IMG/VR virus record: IMGVR_UViG_3300021085_000154
Location: 1 to 28,644 of that record
DNA from: a virus
Length of the DNA stretch: 28,644 nt
Direction: 5' to 3' (one strand)
Shown: positions 14,860 to 25,000 of the stretch, in pieces
Position numbering within the stretch: position 1 is the stretch's first letter
Layout: each line of letters begins with the position of its first letter
Notes under the pieces: model-generated
The model's database searches: none
The model's input: only the letters and a program-made list of their open reading frames with translations
Told to the model about the DNA's origin: nothing
Translations under genes and position numbers: made by a program

Positions 14860-16482
14860 ATGGCAGCAATAGTATCATCAAATTTTAGGGTTTTAAACGC
14901 TAATAACTTTAAAGAAGATGTATCCGATAGCAGTGTCTATGTAGCAATAGGTAAATCAGATGTGTGGTCAAATACTACATCAGACACAGTTGACGGAACA
15001 CCAGCAACTCCAAATGACCATTTGGATGATTTAGGGGAATTAAGAGCACAATTAACTGGTATGAAGAAGGTTACAGCTTCTGATTTATCAAATGTAGTAC
15101 CAAGATACACTTGGACTTCTGGTAATTCATATCATGCATGGAAATCAAATGACGCAAGTATTTTTGATAAAGCATTTTATATCGTAACATCAGAATTTAA
15201 AGTTTATAAATGTATTAAGGCCGGCGGTGGAGCTTCAAGCATTCAGCCAACTCAAACATTAACTGACCCAACAGCTGAATCAGATGGTTATACATGGAAA
15301 TATATGTATACTATTGGTGTTGCTGATTCAACAAAATTCTTAACAAATGCATATATGCCGGTTAAAACAATTTCATTAAGTGCTGAAGCAGTTATCGCTG
15401 CCACGACCTCTTCAAGCACTACTGTAACACTAACTGCATCTAATCTAAATATTTTAGTTGGTATGACCGTTTCGGGTACCGGCATTTCTGGTACACCAAC
15501 GGTTTCAGCTAGAAATGGTAATGTATTAACACTTTCTGCTGCACAATCACTTACTGCAGGAAATAGATTAACATTTGCTTTTGCTAACGATGCTGCGGCA
15601 GAATCAAATCTAACTGAATCAGATTTCGCACAATATCTAAACCAAAAGGCTTCAAGAGATTCCTCAACAGCGGCGGGTATAGAACATATTACTGTAACAG
15701 CTGGTGGTACAGGTTACACTAACGGAACACATGAATTTGCTGCTGGTAGTTCAGGTGCAAGATTTGTAACAATTACAGGTGATGGAACAGGAGCAACTGC
15801 AACAGCAACAGTAGCTAATAACACAGTAACAGGAATCACAATAACAAATAAAGGAACTAATTATACAGTGGCTGATATTGTTATTGCTGGACAAGGTGGT
15901 TCAGACGCCACAGCAGAGGCAACTCTTGCTCCTAAAGCAGGACATGGAGTTGACCCAGTATCAGAATTAGGTGGATTCTTTAGTTCACTTAATGTTCAAT
16001 TGGACGGTGCAGATGGTAGTGGAGATATTACAGTAGGTAATGACTTCAGACAAATTTCTTTAATTAAAGAACCAAGAGTTTATAACGCAACTCCATTGGC
16101 TGGTGCAGTTGCAACTGCTGATACATTAAAAGCAACAAAAGCTTTAGATTTTACTGGTTCAGCAAGTGGCGTAAATGCATATCAAGTTGATGAATTATTA
16201 GTTCAAGCAACAACTGGTGCACAGGGATATGTGGTTGAAATAGACGCATCAAATGGTTATGTTCATTATCATCAAAATGATAAAACAGGTTATACAGCAT
16301 TTGGTGCTGGATTGGTTGTAACTGGCCAAACAAGTACAACTGCATTAACCACTGAATCAACTCCAGTAATTAATCCGGAAGTTGATAGGGCAAGTGGTGA
16401 AGTATTATTTTATGAGAACAGACAAGCAATTAGCAGAACAACAACACAGATTGAAGATATAAAACTTATATTAGAATTCTAA
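14860..16482 (+). CDS. gp8: gp8-like baseplate wedge protein with insertions
   Basis: The 540-residue protein has gp8 landmarks at both ends. Near the N-terminus are VYVAIGKSDVWSN, LRAQLTGMKKVTASDLSNVV and RYTWTSGNSYHAW. At 101-165 are FYIVTSEFKVYKCIKAGGG and ESDGYTWKYMYTIGVADSTK. GHGVDPVSELGGFF is at about 361-374. The close is GEVLFYENRQAISRTTTQ...LILEF. T4 gp8 has 334 residues and forms a dimer on the wedge arm. The extra length here lies mainly at 180-243 (GMTVSGTGISGTPTVSARNG type module) and 274-360 (GGTGYT and GTNYT repeats). AGGAAATAATT before the ATG is a fair ribosome site. Confidence 0.85.
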   Translation: MAAIVSSNFRVLNANNFKEDVSDSSVYVAIGKSDVWSNTTSDTVDGTPATPNDHLDDLGELRAQLTGMKKVTASDLSNVVPRYTWTSGNSYHAWKSNDASIFDKAFYIVTSEFKVYKCIKAGGGASSIQPTQTLTDPTAESDGYTWKYMYTIGVADSTKFLTNAYMPVKTISLSAEAVIAATTSSSTTVTLTASNLNILVGMTVSGTGISGTPTVSARNGNVLTLSAAQSLTAGNRLTFAFANDAAAESNLTESDFAQYLNQKASRDSSTAAGIEHITVTAGGTGYTNGTHEFAAGSSGARFVTITGDGTGATATATVANNTVTGITITNKGTNYTVADIVIAGQGGSDATAEATLAPKAGHGVDPVSELGGFFSSLNVQLDGADGSGDITVGNDFRQISLIKEPRVYNATPLAGAVATADTLKATKALDFTGSASGVNAYQVDELLVQATTGAQGYVVEIDASNGYVHYHQNDKTGYTAFGAGLVVTGQTSTTALTTESTPVINPEVDRASGEVLFYENRQAISRTTTQIEDIKLILEF

Positions 16483-16501
16483 TATAAAATAGGAAACATT
16501 T

Positions 16502-19500
16502 ATGAGTACAACAGTAGTAAAACAATACAATAATAGTCCTTATTTTGATGATTTTGACGAAACTAAAAATTATCATAGGATATTATATAAACCAGGATTT
16601 TCAGTTCAAGCTCGTGAGCTTACTCAAATGCAAACAGCCTTACAGGCACAAATTGACAGACATGGTCAATATGCATTTAAAGATGGTTCAAGAGTTGTAA
16701 ATGGTAAAGCTACATTAAATGTTGAATATGATTATTTAAAAATAGAATCATCTTTTTGGAATGGTTCTGCTACAGTTAATTCAGATACCTATTTAACGAG
16801 TTTAAAAGGCAGTGTACTTACTGGAACCGGAAACTCAACAAATCAGGTAACCGCAGAAGTTTTAGATATTATTGCTTCAGAAGGCAGTGACCCAAATACA
16901 TTATTTGTAAGATATACAAGCGCTGGTGGGGCAAATAGAGAAGTACCTAAATTTGTTGCTGGTGAATTAGCACAATCAAATGCTTCTGGCACTCCATTTA
17001 TTATGGTCGGTGGTGGTAGTAATACCAATAACGCTGGTGCAGCTTCATCAATATCCAATCCTATAGGATTGGGTGCTTCAGTAAACTTAGAAGAAGGTGT
17101 GTATTTTATTGCTGGTACATTTGTTTATGTCCCTGCAGGTTCAATTGTATTATCAAAATACTCAAACACACCTAGTAATATTATTGGTTTAAAAGTAACT
17201 GAAACATTAGTTAATTCAAATACAGATGGTACACTTGTTGATAATGCTCAAGGCACACCTAATTATTCTGCTCCAGGCGCGGACAGATATCAAATATCAA
17301 CAACACTAATAAAAGAACCATTAGATATTGCAAGTAGAACAGAAAATGATTATATTACATTATTGGTTGTTGAAGATGGTAAAGCTTCAGCTGATAAAAC
17401 AGATAAAAATCAAGGGACTGAATTATCAGAGAGATTAGCAAGAAGGACATTTGAGGAATCAGGTGATTATTCAGTTAATCCATATCAGTTAAATGTTAAG
17501 GAACATTTGGATAATCTAACTAATAATGGTTACCTAATTCAAAGTAATGGTGGAGATGCTGATAAATTAGCAATTGGTGTTGAACCTAATGTTTCATATG
17601 TAAAAGGATTCAGAGTAGAAAATACAACAACAAAATATTTAGAAGTGAATAAGCCACGAGGCACTGATGCTCAGGTTGATGTTAACCAATCACAACAAAC
17701 ATTAAATTTAGGTAATTACATTGAAGTGGACGAAAGTAATTCACTTGGTATGCCTGATATAGCTGAATATGATACCATTGACCTACATGATGCGACAAAT
17801 GGTGGTGGAAACATCAGAGGAACAGCAAGAGTAAGAGGCGTAAGACAAGGTTCAAGTTCAACAAAATTATATTTACATTTATTTGATATAACATTTAATG
17901 CTGGTTATACCATGGCAAATATTGCTAGTGTCCAATGGAACGATAGTGGAACAGTAAAATTTAGAGCTAATTTAGGTTCAGATAAAACAATTAAGGAAAC
18001 CGGATTTAATACATTGGTATATAAATTACCATTTAATGCGGTCGCACATTTAAGGGACCCAGGCTCAACAGCATCAAGTCCTTCTTATAATACAGCATAT
18101 GTTGTACGACAAACATTTACAACTGATGCAAATAACCTTGCTGATACAATTACTGGTGCTAAATTTATAAATGCATCTTCAGTTGTTGCATATGTTTTAA
18201 ATGGTAGTACTTATGGTGCATTGGACGCAAGTCCAGCATGTACAATTTCAGGTAATGGTGGAACAATAACATTCACAAATGTTTCTGGTACTACTAGTTT
18301 ACCATCAGGTGCAAGGGTAGTATATTCAGTTGATGTTTCATATACAGGTGCTGCAGCTAAAGTAAAAACAAGAGCAAATGTAACAACATCTGCAACTGCA
18401 CTTTCTAGTGGTTCATTAAGTTTAGGTAAATCAGATATTATAAAAGTTAATTCAATTAAGGTTGGAACAACTGATGTAACAAATTTATTTACACTTGATA
18501 ATGGACAAAGAGATAATTTCTATGATGTAGGAAAGGTCGTTTTAAAACCAGGTGAATCTGACCCAGGTAGTATTGTAGTTGATTTTGACCATTATACACA
18601 TAGTGGTGCTGGTAGTTTCTTTACTGTTGATTCGTATGTATTATCAAACCCTGCAGGCGAATATGATAATATACCAACATTTAGTGGAGCAAATGGTACA
18701 ATCGAATTAAGAGATGCGATTGACTTTAGACCAACAGTTAATGATAGTGGAACATTTGCGGCAGGTACAAATTTATCATTATCAAATCCACCAACACCAA
18801 GTAGTAATTTTATTGCTGATGTGACTCACCATTTACCAAGAATAGATAAAATCTATGTAACGAGAAAAGGTGAGTTTAAAACAGCTGTTGGTGTCCCAGA
18901 TTCTAATCCAAAACCACCTGCAGTCCCAGATGACGCAATGGGTATATACAATTTAAGATTATCACCGTACGTGTTCTCTTTATCTGGTGTTAAACCACAA
19001 TTAATAGAAAATAAAAGATTTACAATGCGTGATATTGGTTCAATAGAAAAACGTGTTAAAAATTTAGAATACTTTACATCACTTTCACTATTAGAGCAAA
19101 GTGCAGCTGATGTTGATATGAGAGATTCACAAAGTAATACCAGATTAAAAAATGGATTTATTGTAGATAATTTCACAAGTCATGGTATTGGTGACCCATC
19201 AAATCCTGATTATTCAGTTTCAGTCGATAGGCAAAATGGAATATTAAGACCTAAATTCGATGAACGTAATACTAATTTAATTAGAAAAGCAGCAGACAGT
19301 GGTAATTGTGTTAATAATGCTGGCATTGTAACCATGGAAATGGATACCGATGTTAATTATATTAACCAACCTTATGCATCAACATTCTCAAATGTAAATC
19401 CATATAATGTATTTAGTTGGGCAGGAGTTATAGAATTATCTCCTGATTCTGATGAATGGAAAGAAACAGATGTAAGACCAGCAGTTGTAATAGATGATTC

Positions 19501-21859
19501 TTCTTCTTTTGACCAATTTAAGAAAATGTCTGAAGAAACAGGAATTTTAGGTACTGTATGGAATGAATGGGAAACAAACTGGACTGGAGTTGATATAGAT
19601 GAATCAACAGAAACATCTGGAACAGCACCAGGCAGAAGAGGCAGAAACCAATTTGGTTTACCTTGGTGGTTAATGGAAGATGAAAGAGAAGATTTCTTTG
19701 ATATTGGAACAGCTGGTGGTGGACAACAAAATACAACAATTACTACAACCACTACAACCACAGGTCAGTCAAGAGATGGTATACAAACGGATTTGGCATT
19801 TGATACTGTAACAAGGTCAGATGGCAGAAAAGTTGTTGAGGTTAACTTTGTACCATTTATTAGGTCAAGAAAAATATTCTTTAAGGCACAATTATTAAAA
19901 CCAAATACAAAGGTATATGCATTCTTTGATGGTGCTGATATATCTGAATTTGTAAAAGAGGAATCATTTACTCATTTTTCAAGTACAAATTCTGTAACTA
20001 CATTCGAAGGTGCAATTACTCACCCTAGTACAAAAAGTGCTTTGGAATCAAATGGTTCCGGTGTTATTGAAGGTTCATTTATTATACCAAGAAATGACGC
20101 ATTAAAATTTGCTACTGGTACAAGAGAATTTAGATTAACTGACAGTTCAACAAATAATAAAAATACAGAAACAACATTTGCTGAGGCACAATATCATGCA
20201 CAAGGATTATTAGAAACAACAGAAGAAAGAATTGTTTCTACAAAAGTGCCAAGATTAGTACAATCAGAATTAAACCAAGACAGAACATTGGTTGATACTA
20301 GTGTGTCTGAAACAACAACATGGATTGACCCAGTTGCAGAAACTTTCCTAGTGGATAAAGAAGGCGGTATATTCTGTAAATCAGTAGACTTATATTTTAA
20401 ATCAAAAAGTGCTACTATTCCGGTTAGAGTAACAATCAGAACAACATTAAATGGGGTTCCAACACAAAGAATAGTACCAGGTGCTGATAAGATATTATAT
20501 CCAGGTTCAGTAAATACATCTGCAACTGCAGCATCTACTACTAATTTTGCATTTGATTATCCTGTGTACTTATCACAAGATACAGAATACGCACTTGTTA
20601 TCACTTCACAATCAGATGATTACGAAGTATGGGTAGCTGAAATGGGTGGATTTGATGTTACTGATGTATCAAAAAGAATTACAAAACAACCATATAATGG
20701 TGTATTCTTCAGTTCACAAAATGCTTCAACATGGACACCAGAACAAAGTAAGGATTTAAAATTTAAATTAAATAGAGCTAAATTTAAAACAGGACAGACA
20801 AATAAGATTACATTTGTAAATGATGCTGTACCTGCAACAACACTTCAATCAAATGCTATGTTTACAACTAGTGGAAGTGCAACAATTAAAGTGTTACATA
20901 AAAATCATGGATTGCATAATGCTTCTGATAAGGTTTTAATTAATGGTGTTGTTGGAACAGGAAGTCCTCAGAAAATAAATAATATTCCAATTACAGAGAT
21001 AAATGGTGTAACACATACCATATCTGCTGTGACGCATGATACATATTCAATTACTGTATCAACAAACGCAAACGCAAGTGGATATGCTGGTGGAGTTGGA
21101 ATTAAAGCTAATGGAAACAGACACATGGATTTATTATATCCAGTAATTCAAAACATGCAAGTGCCTGGAACATCAGCAAGATTTTTCTTAAAAACAAGAA
21201 CATCAAAAAGTATAGATGGTAGTGAAGTAGGATATTCAGAAACAACATCAGGTACTGATGGATATGAAATATTACCAAATAGAAATTTTTATTTTCCAGT
21301 ACCTCAGGCTATATTCTCTTCTAAAAATGAGGAATTAAATTTATCTAGTGCAAAATCATTTGAATTAACTTGTGTAATGACCTCAACAAACGATGCATTA
21401 TCACCAGTTATTGATATGAATAGATTATCTGCAAATACAATTCAAAATATTGTAACAAGTAATGATGGTTCATTAAATGGTGTTTCATTGCCAGAGACTG
21501 ATGCATCAGGTGGTGCAGAAATATCTAAATATATAACTAAGAAAATTGAATTGGCTGAACAGGCAGATATTGCCACAGTATTTGTAAATATTTTAAAACC
21601 AGGTGGTTCAGAAGTAGAACTATATTGGAGAGCAGTTAATGGTGATACAGATATTAATACTGTTTCATTTACACAACAATTACCAGTAGGTGGTACAATA
21701 CCATTTAATGCATCGACATTCCAAGAAGTTCAATTTGATGTTGACCCATTTGGACTTAATGCAAGTTTTAGTGCAATTCAATTTAAATTAGTACTGAAAG
21801 GAGAAAATTCAGCGCAACCACCATTAGTAAAAGATTTTAGAGCAATCTGTGCGACATAG
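16502..21859 (+). CDS. Giant DUF4815-type structural protein, probable peripheral baseplate
   Basis: This 1785-residue protein starts with the DUF4815 signature: YFDDFDETKNYHRILYKPGF followed by SVQARELTQMQTALQAQIDR (about residues 14-53). That domain is known from large phage tail structural proteins. The rest is long and beta-rich, with a Thr-rich linker at about 1079-1090 (TTTTTTTGQS) after a Trp-rich helical part. A module at about 1460-1535 (HKNHGLHNASDKVLING, ending TYSITVS) resembles the FCCH-like inserts seen in phage tail proteins. It sits where T4 has gp9 and gp10, so a role joining wedge tips to fibres is likely but inferred. AGGAA lies 7 bases before the ATG. Confidence 0.75.
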   Translation: MSTTVVKQYNNSPYFDDFDETKNYHRILYKPGFSVQARELTQMQTALQAQIDRHGQYAFKDGSRVVNGKATLNVEYDYLKIESSFWNGSATVNSDTYLTSLKGSVLTGTGNSTNQVTAEVLDIIASEGSDPNTLFVRYTSAGGANREVPKFVAGELAQSNASGTPFIMVGGGSNTNNAGAASSISNPIGLGASVNLEEGVYFIAGTFVYVPAGSIVLSKYSNTPSNIIGLKVTETLVNSNTDGTLVDNAQGTPNYSAPGADRYQISTTLIKEPLDIASRTENDYITLLVVEDGKASADKTDKNQGTELSERLARRTFEESGDYSVNPYQLNVKEHLDNLTNNGYLIQSNGGDADKLAIGVEPNVSYVKGFRVENTTTKYLEVNKPRGTDAQVDVNQSQQTLNLGNYIEVDESNSLGMPDIAEYDTIDLHDATNGGGNIRGTARVRGVRQGSSSTKLYLHLFDITFNAGYTMANIASVQWNDSGTVKFRANLGSDKTIKETGFNTLVYKLPFNAVAHLRDPGSTASSPSYNTAYVVRQTFTTDANNLADTITGAKFINASSVVAYVLNGSTYGALDASPACTISGNGGTITFTNVSGTTSLPSGARVVYSVDVSYTGAAAKVKTRANVTTSATALSSGSLSLGKSDIIKVNSIKVGTTDVTNLFTLDNGQRDNFYDVGKVVLKPGESDPGSIVVDFDHYTHSGAGSFFTVDSYVLSNPAGEYDNIPTFSGANGTIELRDAIDFRPTVNDSGTFAAGTNLSLSNPPTPSSNFIADVTHHLPRIDKIYVTRKGEFKTAVGVPDSNPKPPAVPDDAMGIYNLRLSPYVFSLSGVKPQLIENKRFTMRDIGSIEKRVKNLEYFTSLSLLEQSAADVDMRDSQSNTRLKNGFIVDNFTSHGIGDPSNPDYSVSVDRQNGILRPKFDERNTNLIRKAADSGNCVNNAGIVTMEMDTDVNYINQPYASTFSNVNPYNVFSWAGVIELSPDSDEWKETDVRPAVVIDDSSSFDQFKKMSEETGILGTVWNEWETNWTGVDIDESTETSGTAPGRRGRNQFGLPWWLMEDEREDFFDIGTAGGGQQNTTITTTTTTTGQSRDGIQTDLAFDTVTRSDGRKVVEVNFVPFIRSRKIFFKAQLLKPNTKVYAFFDGADISEFVKEESFTHFSSTNSVTTFEGAITHPSTKSALESNGSGVIEGSFIIPRNDALKFATGTREFRLTDSSTNNKNTETTFAEAQYHAQGLLETTEERIVSTKVPRLVQSELNQDRTLVDTSVSETTTWIDPVAETFLVDKEGGIFCKSVDLYFKSKSATIPVRVTIRTTLNGVPTQRIVPGADKILYPGSVNTSATAASTTNFAFDYPVYLSQDTEYALVITSQSDDYEVWVAEMGGFDVTDVSKRITKQPYNGVFFSSQNASTWTPEQSKDLKFKLNRAKFKTGQTNKITFVNDAVPATTLQSNAMFTTSGSATIKVLHKNHGLHNASDKVLINGVVGTGSPQKINNIPITEINGVTHTISAVTHDTYSITVSTNANASGYAGGVGIKANGNRHMDLLYPVIQNMQVPGTSARFFLKTRTSKSIDGSEVGYSETTSGTDGYEILPNRNFYFPVPQAIFSSKNEELNLSSAKSFELTCVMTSTNDALSPVIDMNRLSANTIQNIVTSNDGSLNGVSLPETDASGGAEISKYITKKIELAEQADIATVFVNILKPGGSEVELYWRAVNGDTDINTVSFTQQLPVGGTIPFNASTFQEVQFDVDPFGLNASFSAIQFKLVLKGENSAQPPLVKDFRAICAT

Positions 21860-21867
21860 GATATAAA

Positions 21868-22065
21868 ATGGCAAGGAAAAAAATAAAAGAAAATAAAGAT
21901 TTAGTAAAAGATACAAATACTGGAGCAGTTATAAATACTAATAGTAATGCTTTTGCAGCGAGAAGAGAACAAATGAGACTTGCTCAGGAAAAGGATAATA
22001 AAATTCATCAACTTGAAAAGGATGTTGCTGAATTAAAAAAATTAATAAAAGGTTTGAGTAAATAA
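21868..22065 (+). CDS. Small coiled-coil protein, unknown
   Basis: This 65-residue, lysine-rich protein has a basic N-terminus (ARKKIKENKDLVKDTNTGAV), an Asn/Ala-rich middle, and a C-terminal heptad stretch (KDNKIHQLEKDVAELKKLIK) expected to form a coiled coil. It lies between the DUF4815 protein and the large fibre, 8 and 2 bases from each. Similar small proteins occur at this position in marine T4-like phages, as far as I recall. A fibre adaptor or trimerisation helper is possible, but the function is not known. Confidence 0.7.
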   Translation: MARKKIKENKDLVKDTNTGAVINTNSNAFAARREQMRLAQEKDNKIHQLEKDVAELKKLIKGLSK

Positions 22066-22067
22066 TT

Positions 22068-25000
22068 ATGCCTATCAATAACGAAACAAGAATACAAAAA
22101 ACTGATACGATTGAGCAACTTCGTCAAAAAACGAATGATGTATCATTACATTTAGGAGATAATGGATTAATTGATTCCAGGATACTTGATAAAACTGAAT
22201 CAATTACAGCGACTGCTGGTCAAACATTATTTACTTCTAATACATTAAGGTTTGAATTAAAGCCTGGTGAATCATTAGATGATACAGCAAATAGTGAGTC
22301 ATTAAGTATTGGAGTTGTTAAGGTATTTAAAAATGGTACAGAATTATCACAAGGATTAGGCGCTGCACAATTTGAAGTTCCTAACTTTGTTTTAAAGGTT
22401 GTTTGTACAGGAAGTTTTACTGTCCCTACAGAATTTATAGAAGGTGCAACACTAACACAATCAGGTGGATTTAGTGGTGTATTATTATCTGCAAGTACAA
22501 CAGAATTAAGATTTAAATCAGTAAACAGCACATCATTTAATACTGGACAATTAGTTCAATTAAGTGGTAATTCAACCAAAAGAATATTGGCCGCAAATTT
22601 ATCTAGTGCAGCAGTCCAGGATAGTTCATTCGGAAATATTATTCGATTAAATACTGCAGCATCAAATGGCAATGTTATTAAAATTGTTTCAACAAATATA
22701 GTAGATGCAATTAATGAAGTTCAAGATGATGTTGGTGATATATTATCATTAGGCAGTAACGATAAATCAGATATTGTTACAGCAATCAATGAATTAGAAA
22801 CAGGTTTAAGAGGAACAAGAAGTGGTTTGGTTGCAGCAGATTTATCTGGAATGTCGGCCGATAATGTTGTTTCAGCCATATTAGAACACGAAGGCGATAT
22901 TGGTAATATGACCTTAACGGGTTTATCAGCAACTGATTTATCAGCCGGTTTAAGAGAAGTTATTAATGAGGTTGGTGCTGTAGGTAATTTAATAACTGCA
23001 CATCAATCAACAACTGTTGGTGCGATTAATGAAGTGCATAACGATGCATTGGCTAGTGTTAAATTAACTTCTAGTGGAACACAAACATTAAATTCTAATT
23101 TCACCATGACAAGTGGAAATACATTAACATTTCCAAATAATACAACACTTGATATAAGAAATGGTTCATTATTAGTAGGTGCTGGTGGTACAGAACTTCA
23201 ATTTGATACAGCATTCCTCGCACTTACAGCAAACGATAGTAGTAATTCAGCTGTAAACCAATTAGGTCTTGAGGTTAAAAGAGCAGGTTCTGCCTTTGCA
23301 AGATTACAATGGAACGAAACATTAGTAGGAAGTACTCCATCTAAAGCATGGCAGTTAATTGGAATGAACGATGCTGGTGCAGCAAATACTGCAGGTATAG
23401 TTACATTTTATAACGCAAAGGATTTAATTGCCGGTTCAGAAACTGGTATCAGTGTAGTGTGGGACGATTCAAATGATAGGTTTGATTTTGCCCTAACAGC
23501 AGACCCAACAATTTCATTGGCTGGTGACTTATCAGGTTCAGTCGCACTTACAAATTTAGCAACAGACACATTTACTCTTACAGCAACAATTGGTTCAGGT
23601 GTTGTAGAAAATAGTATGTTGGCTGGAAGTATTGCTGCTTCTAAATTAGCAGGTTCAATACCAAATAATAAATTATCAAATCCAGGATTTGAATTAGATG
23701 CAAGTTCTGGTACAACAAATACAGTTAACCTTGGTGAAACATTATCTATATTAGGTACATCATCAGAAATAGATACTGCAGTAAGTGGAAACACTGTCAC
23801 AATTGGTTTACCAAATGATGTAACAATCGGAAATGATTTAACAGTTACAGGTGACCTATTAGTTCAAGGTGATACAGTTACCTTAAACACTTCAACACTT
23901 GCTGTTGAAGATACATTGGTATTAATGGGAACAGCAGGTGCAGAACCAAGTACAGGTGGATTTGGTTTAGAAACAAGAGCATTTTCAGGACAAACAAATC
24001 CTCATGCAAATGCCGCTGCAGGAGTAACAGGTACTCACTCACTAGTGTATAACTTTGCAACTGACCAATGGGAAGCTGATGGTAATCAAATATTGGATAC
24101 TGTTAACAGTTTAATTACCCCACAGGTAAAAACAAATAATGCTTCATCAACTGGTGGTGGAAATATAGGACCTACTGATTTAACCGGTACAAGAGATTTG
24201 GATTTTATTGCCGGTTCTGGTTTAAGTATTGCTGGTGCAGTAAATAGTACAGATATTGATATTACATTTACGAATACGGATAAAGGTTCTGATGTAATGG
24301 TATTTAAAAATGTAGCCTCACAATCAGGGACAGCAGTTGCAGATACAAATACAGACACACTTACAATTAATGGTGGTAATGATTTATCAACATCAGTAAG
24401 TGGAGACACATTAACAATTCAACATGATAATTCAGGCGTAACAGCGGCCTCATACGGAAGTCGATTTGTTGTACCAACTATTACGGTAGACGCAAGAGGT
24501 CATATTACATCTGCTTCAAATAATGCAGCAATATCACTTTCAGCTCTTGGATATTCTGGTGCAACTAATGCTGATAATTATGGTTCATTTAGTATTAAAG
24601 CAAATTCAGGTTCTGCAGAAGCGATTGGTTCAGGTGAAACAATAACCTTTACTGATAGTGGTGGAGCAACTGTAACTAGAAGTGGTAATACAATTGATAT
24701 ATCTTCTGCTAATACAATCACTCAAATAAGAGAAGATTCAGGTTCATATAGAACTGGTAATATTACTTTACAAAGTGGTTCAAATGTAGCTATTAGTGAA
24801 CCATCAACTGGAACATTTAGAATTGATTCAACAGATACTAATACAACTAACTTTAATGTTAATGCAAATGGTGGTACTAACGAAAACATATCTGCTGGTG
24901 AAACAATAAGGTTTAATGGTGGTGGTGCAACTTCTGTAACTAGACAAGGTCAAACATTTACAATAAGCTCAACCGATAGTAATGATAACACAACTAATTT

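Noticed and set aside
19737-19762. Short tandem repeat of ACC/ACA codons as a mobile or regulatory repeat
   Set aside because: It encodes a Thr-rich linker in frame in the DUF4815 protein and needs no other explanation.
21930-21937. TATAAATA inside the 65-residue gene
   Set aside because: It lies 130 bases before the next start and within a short gene; not supported as a promoter.
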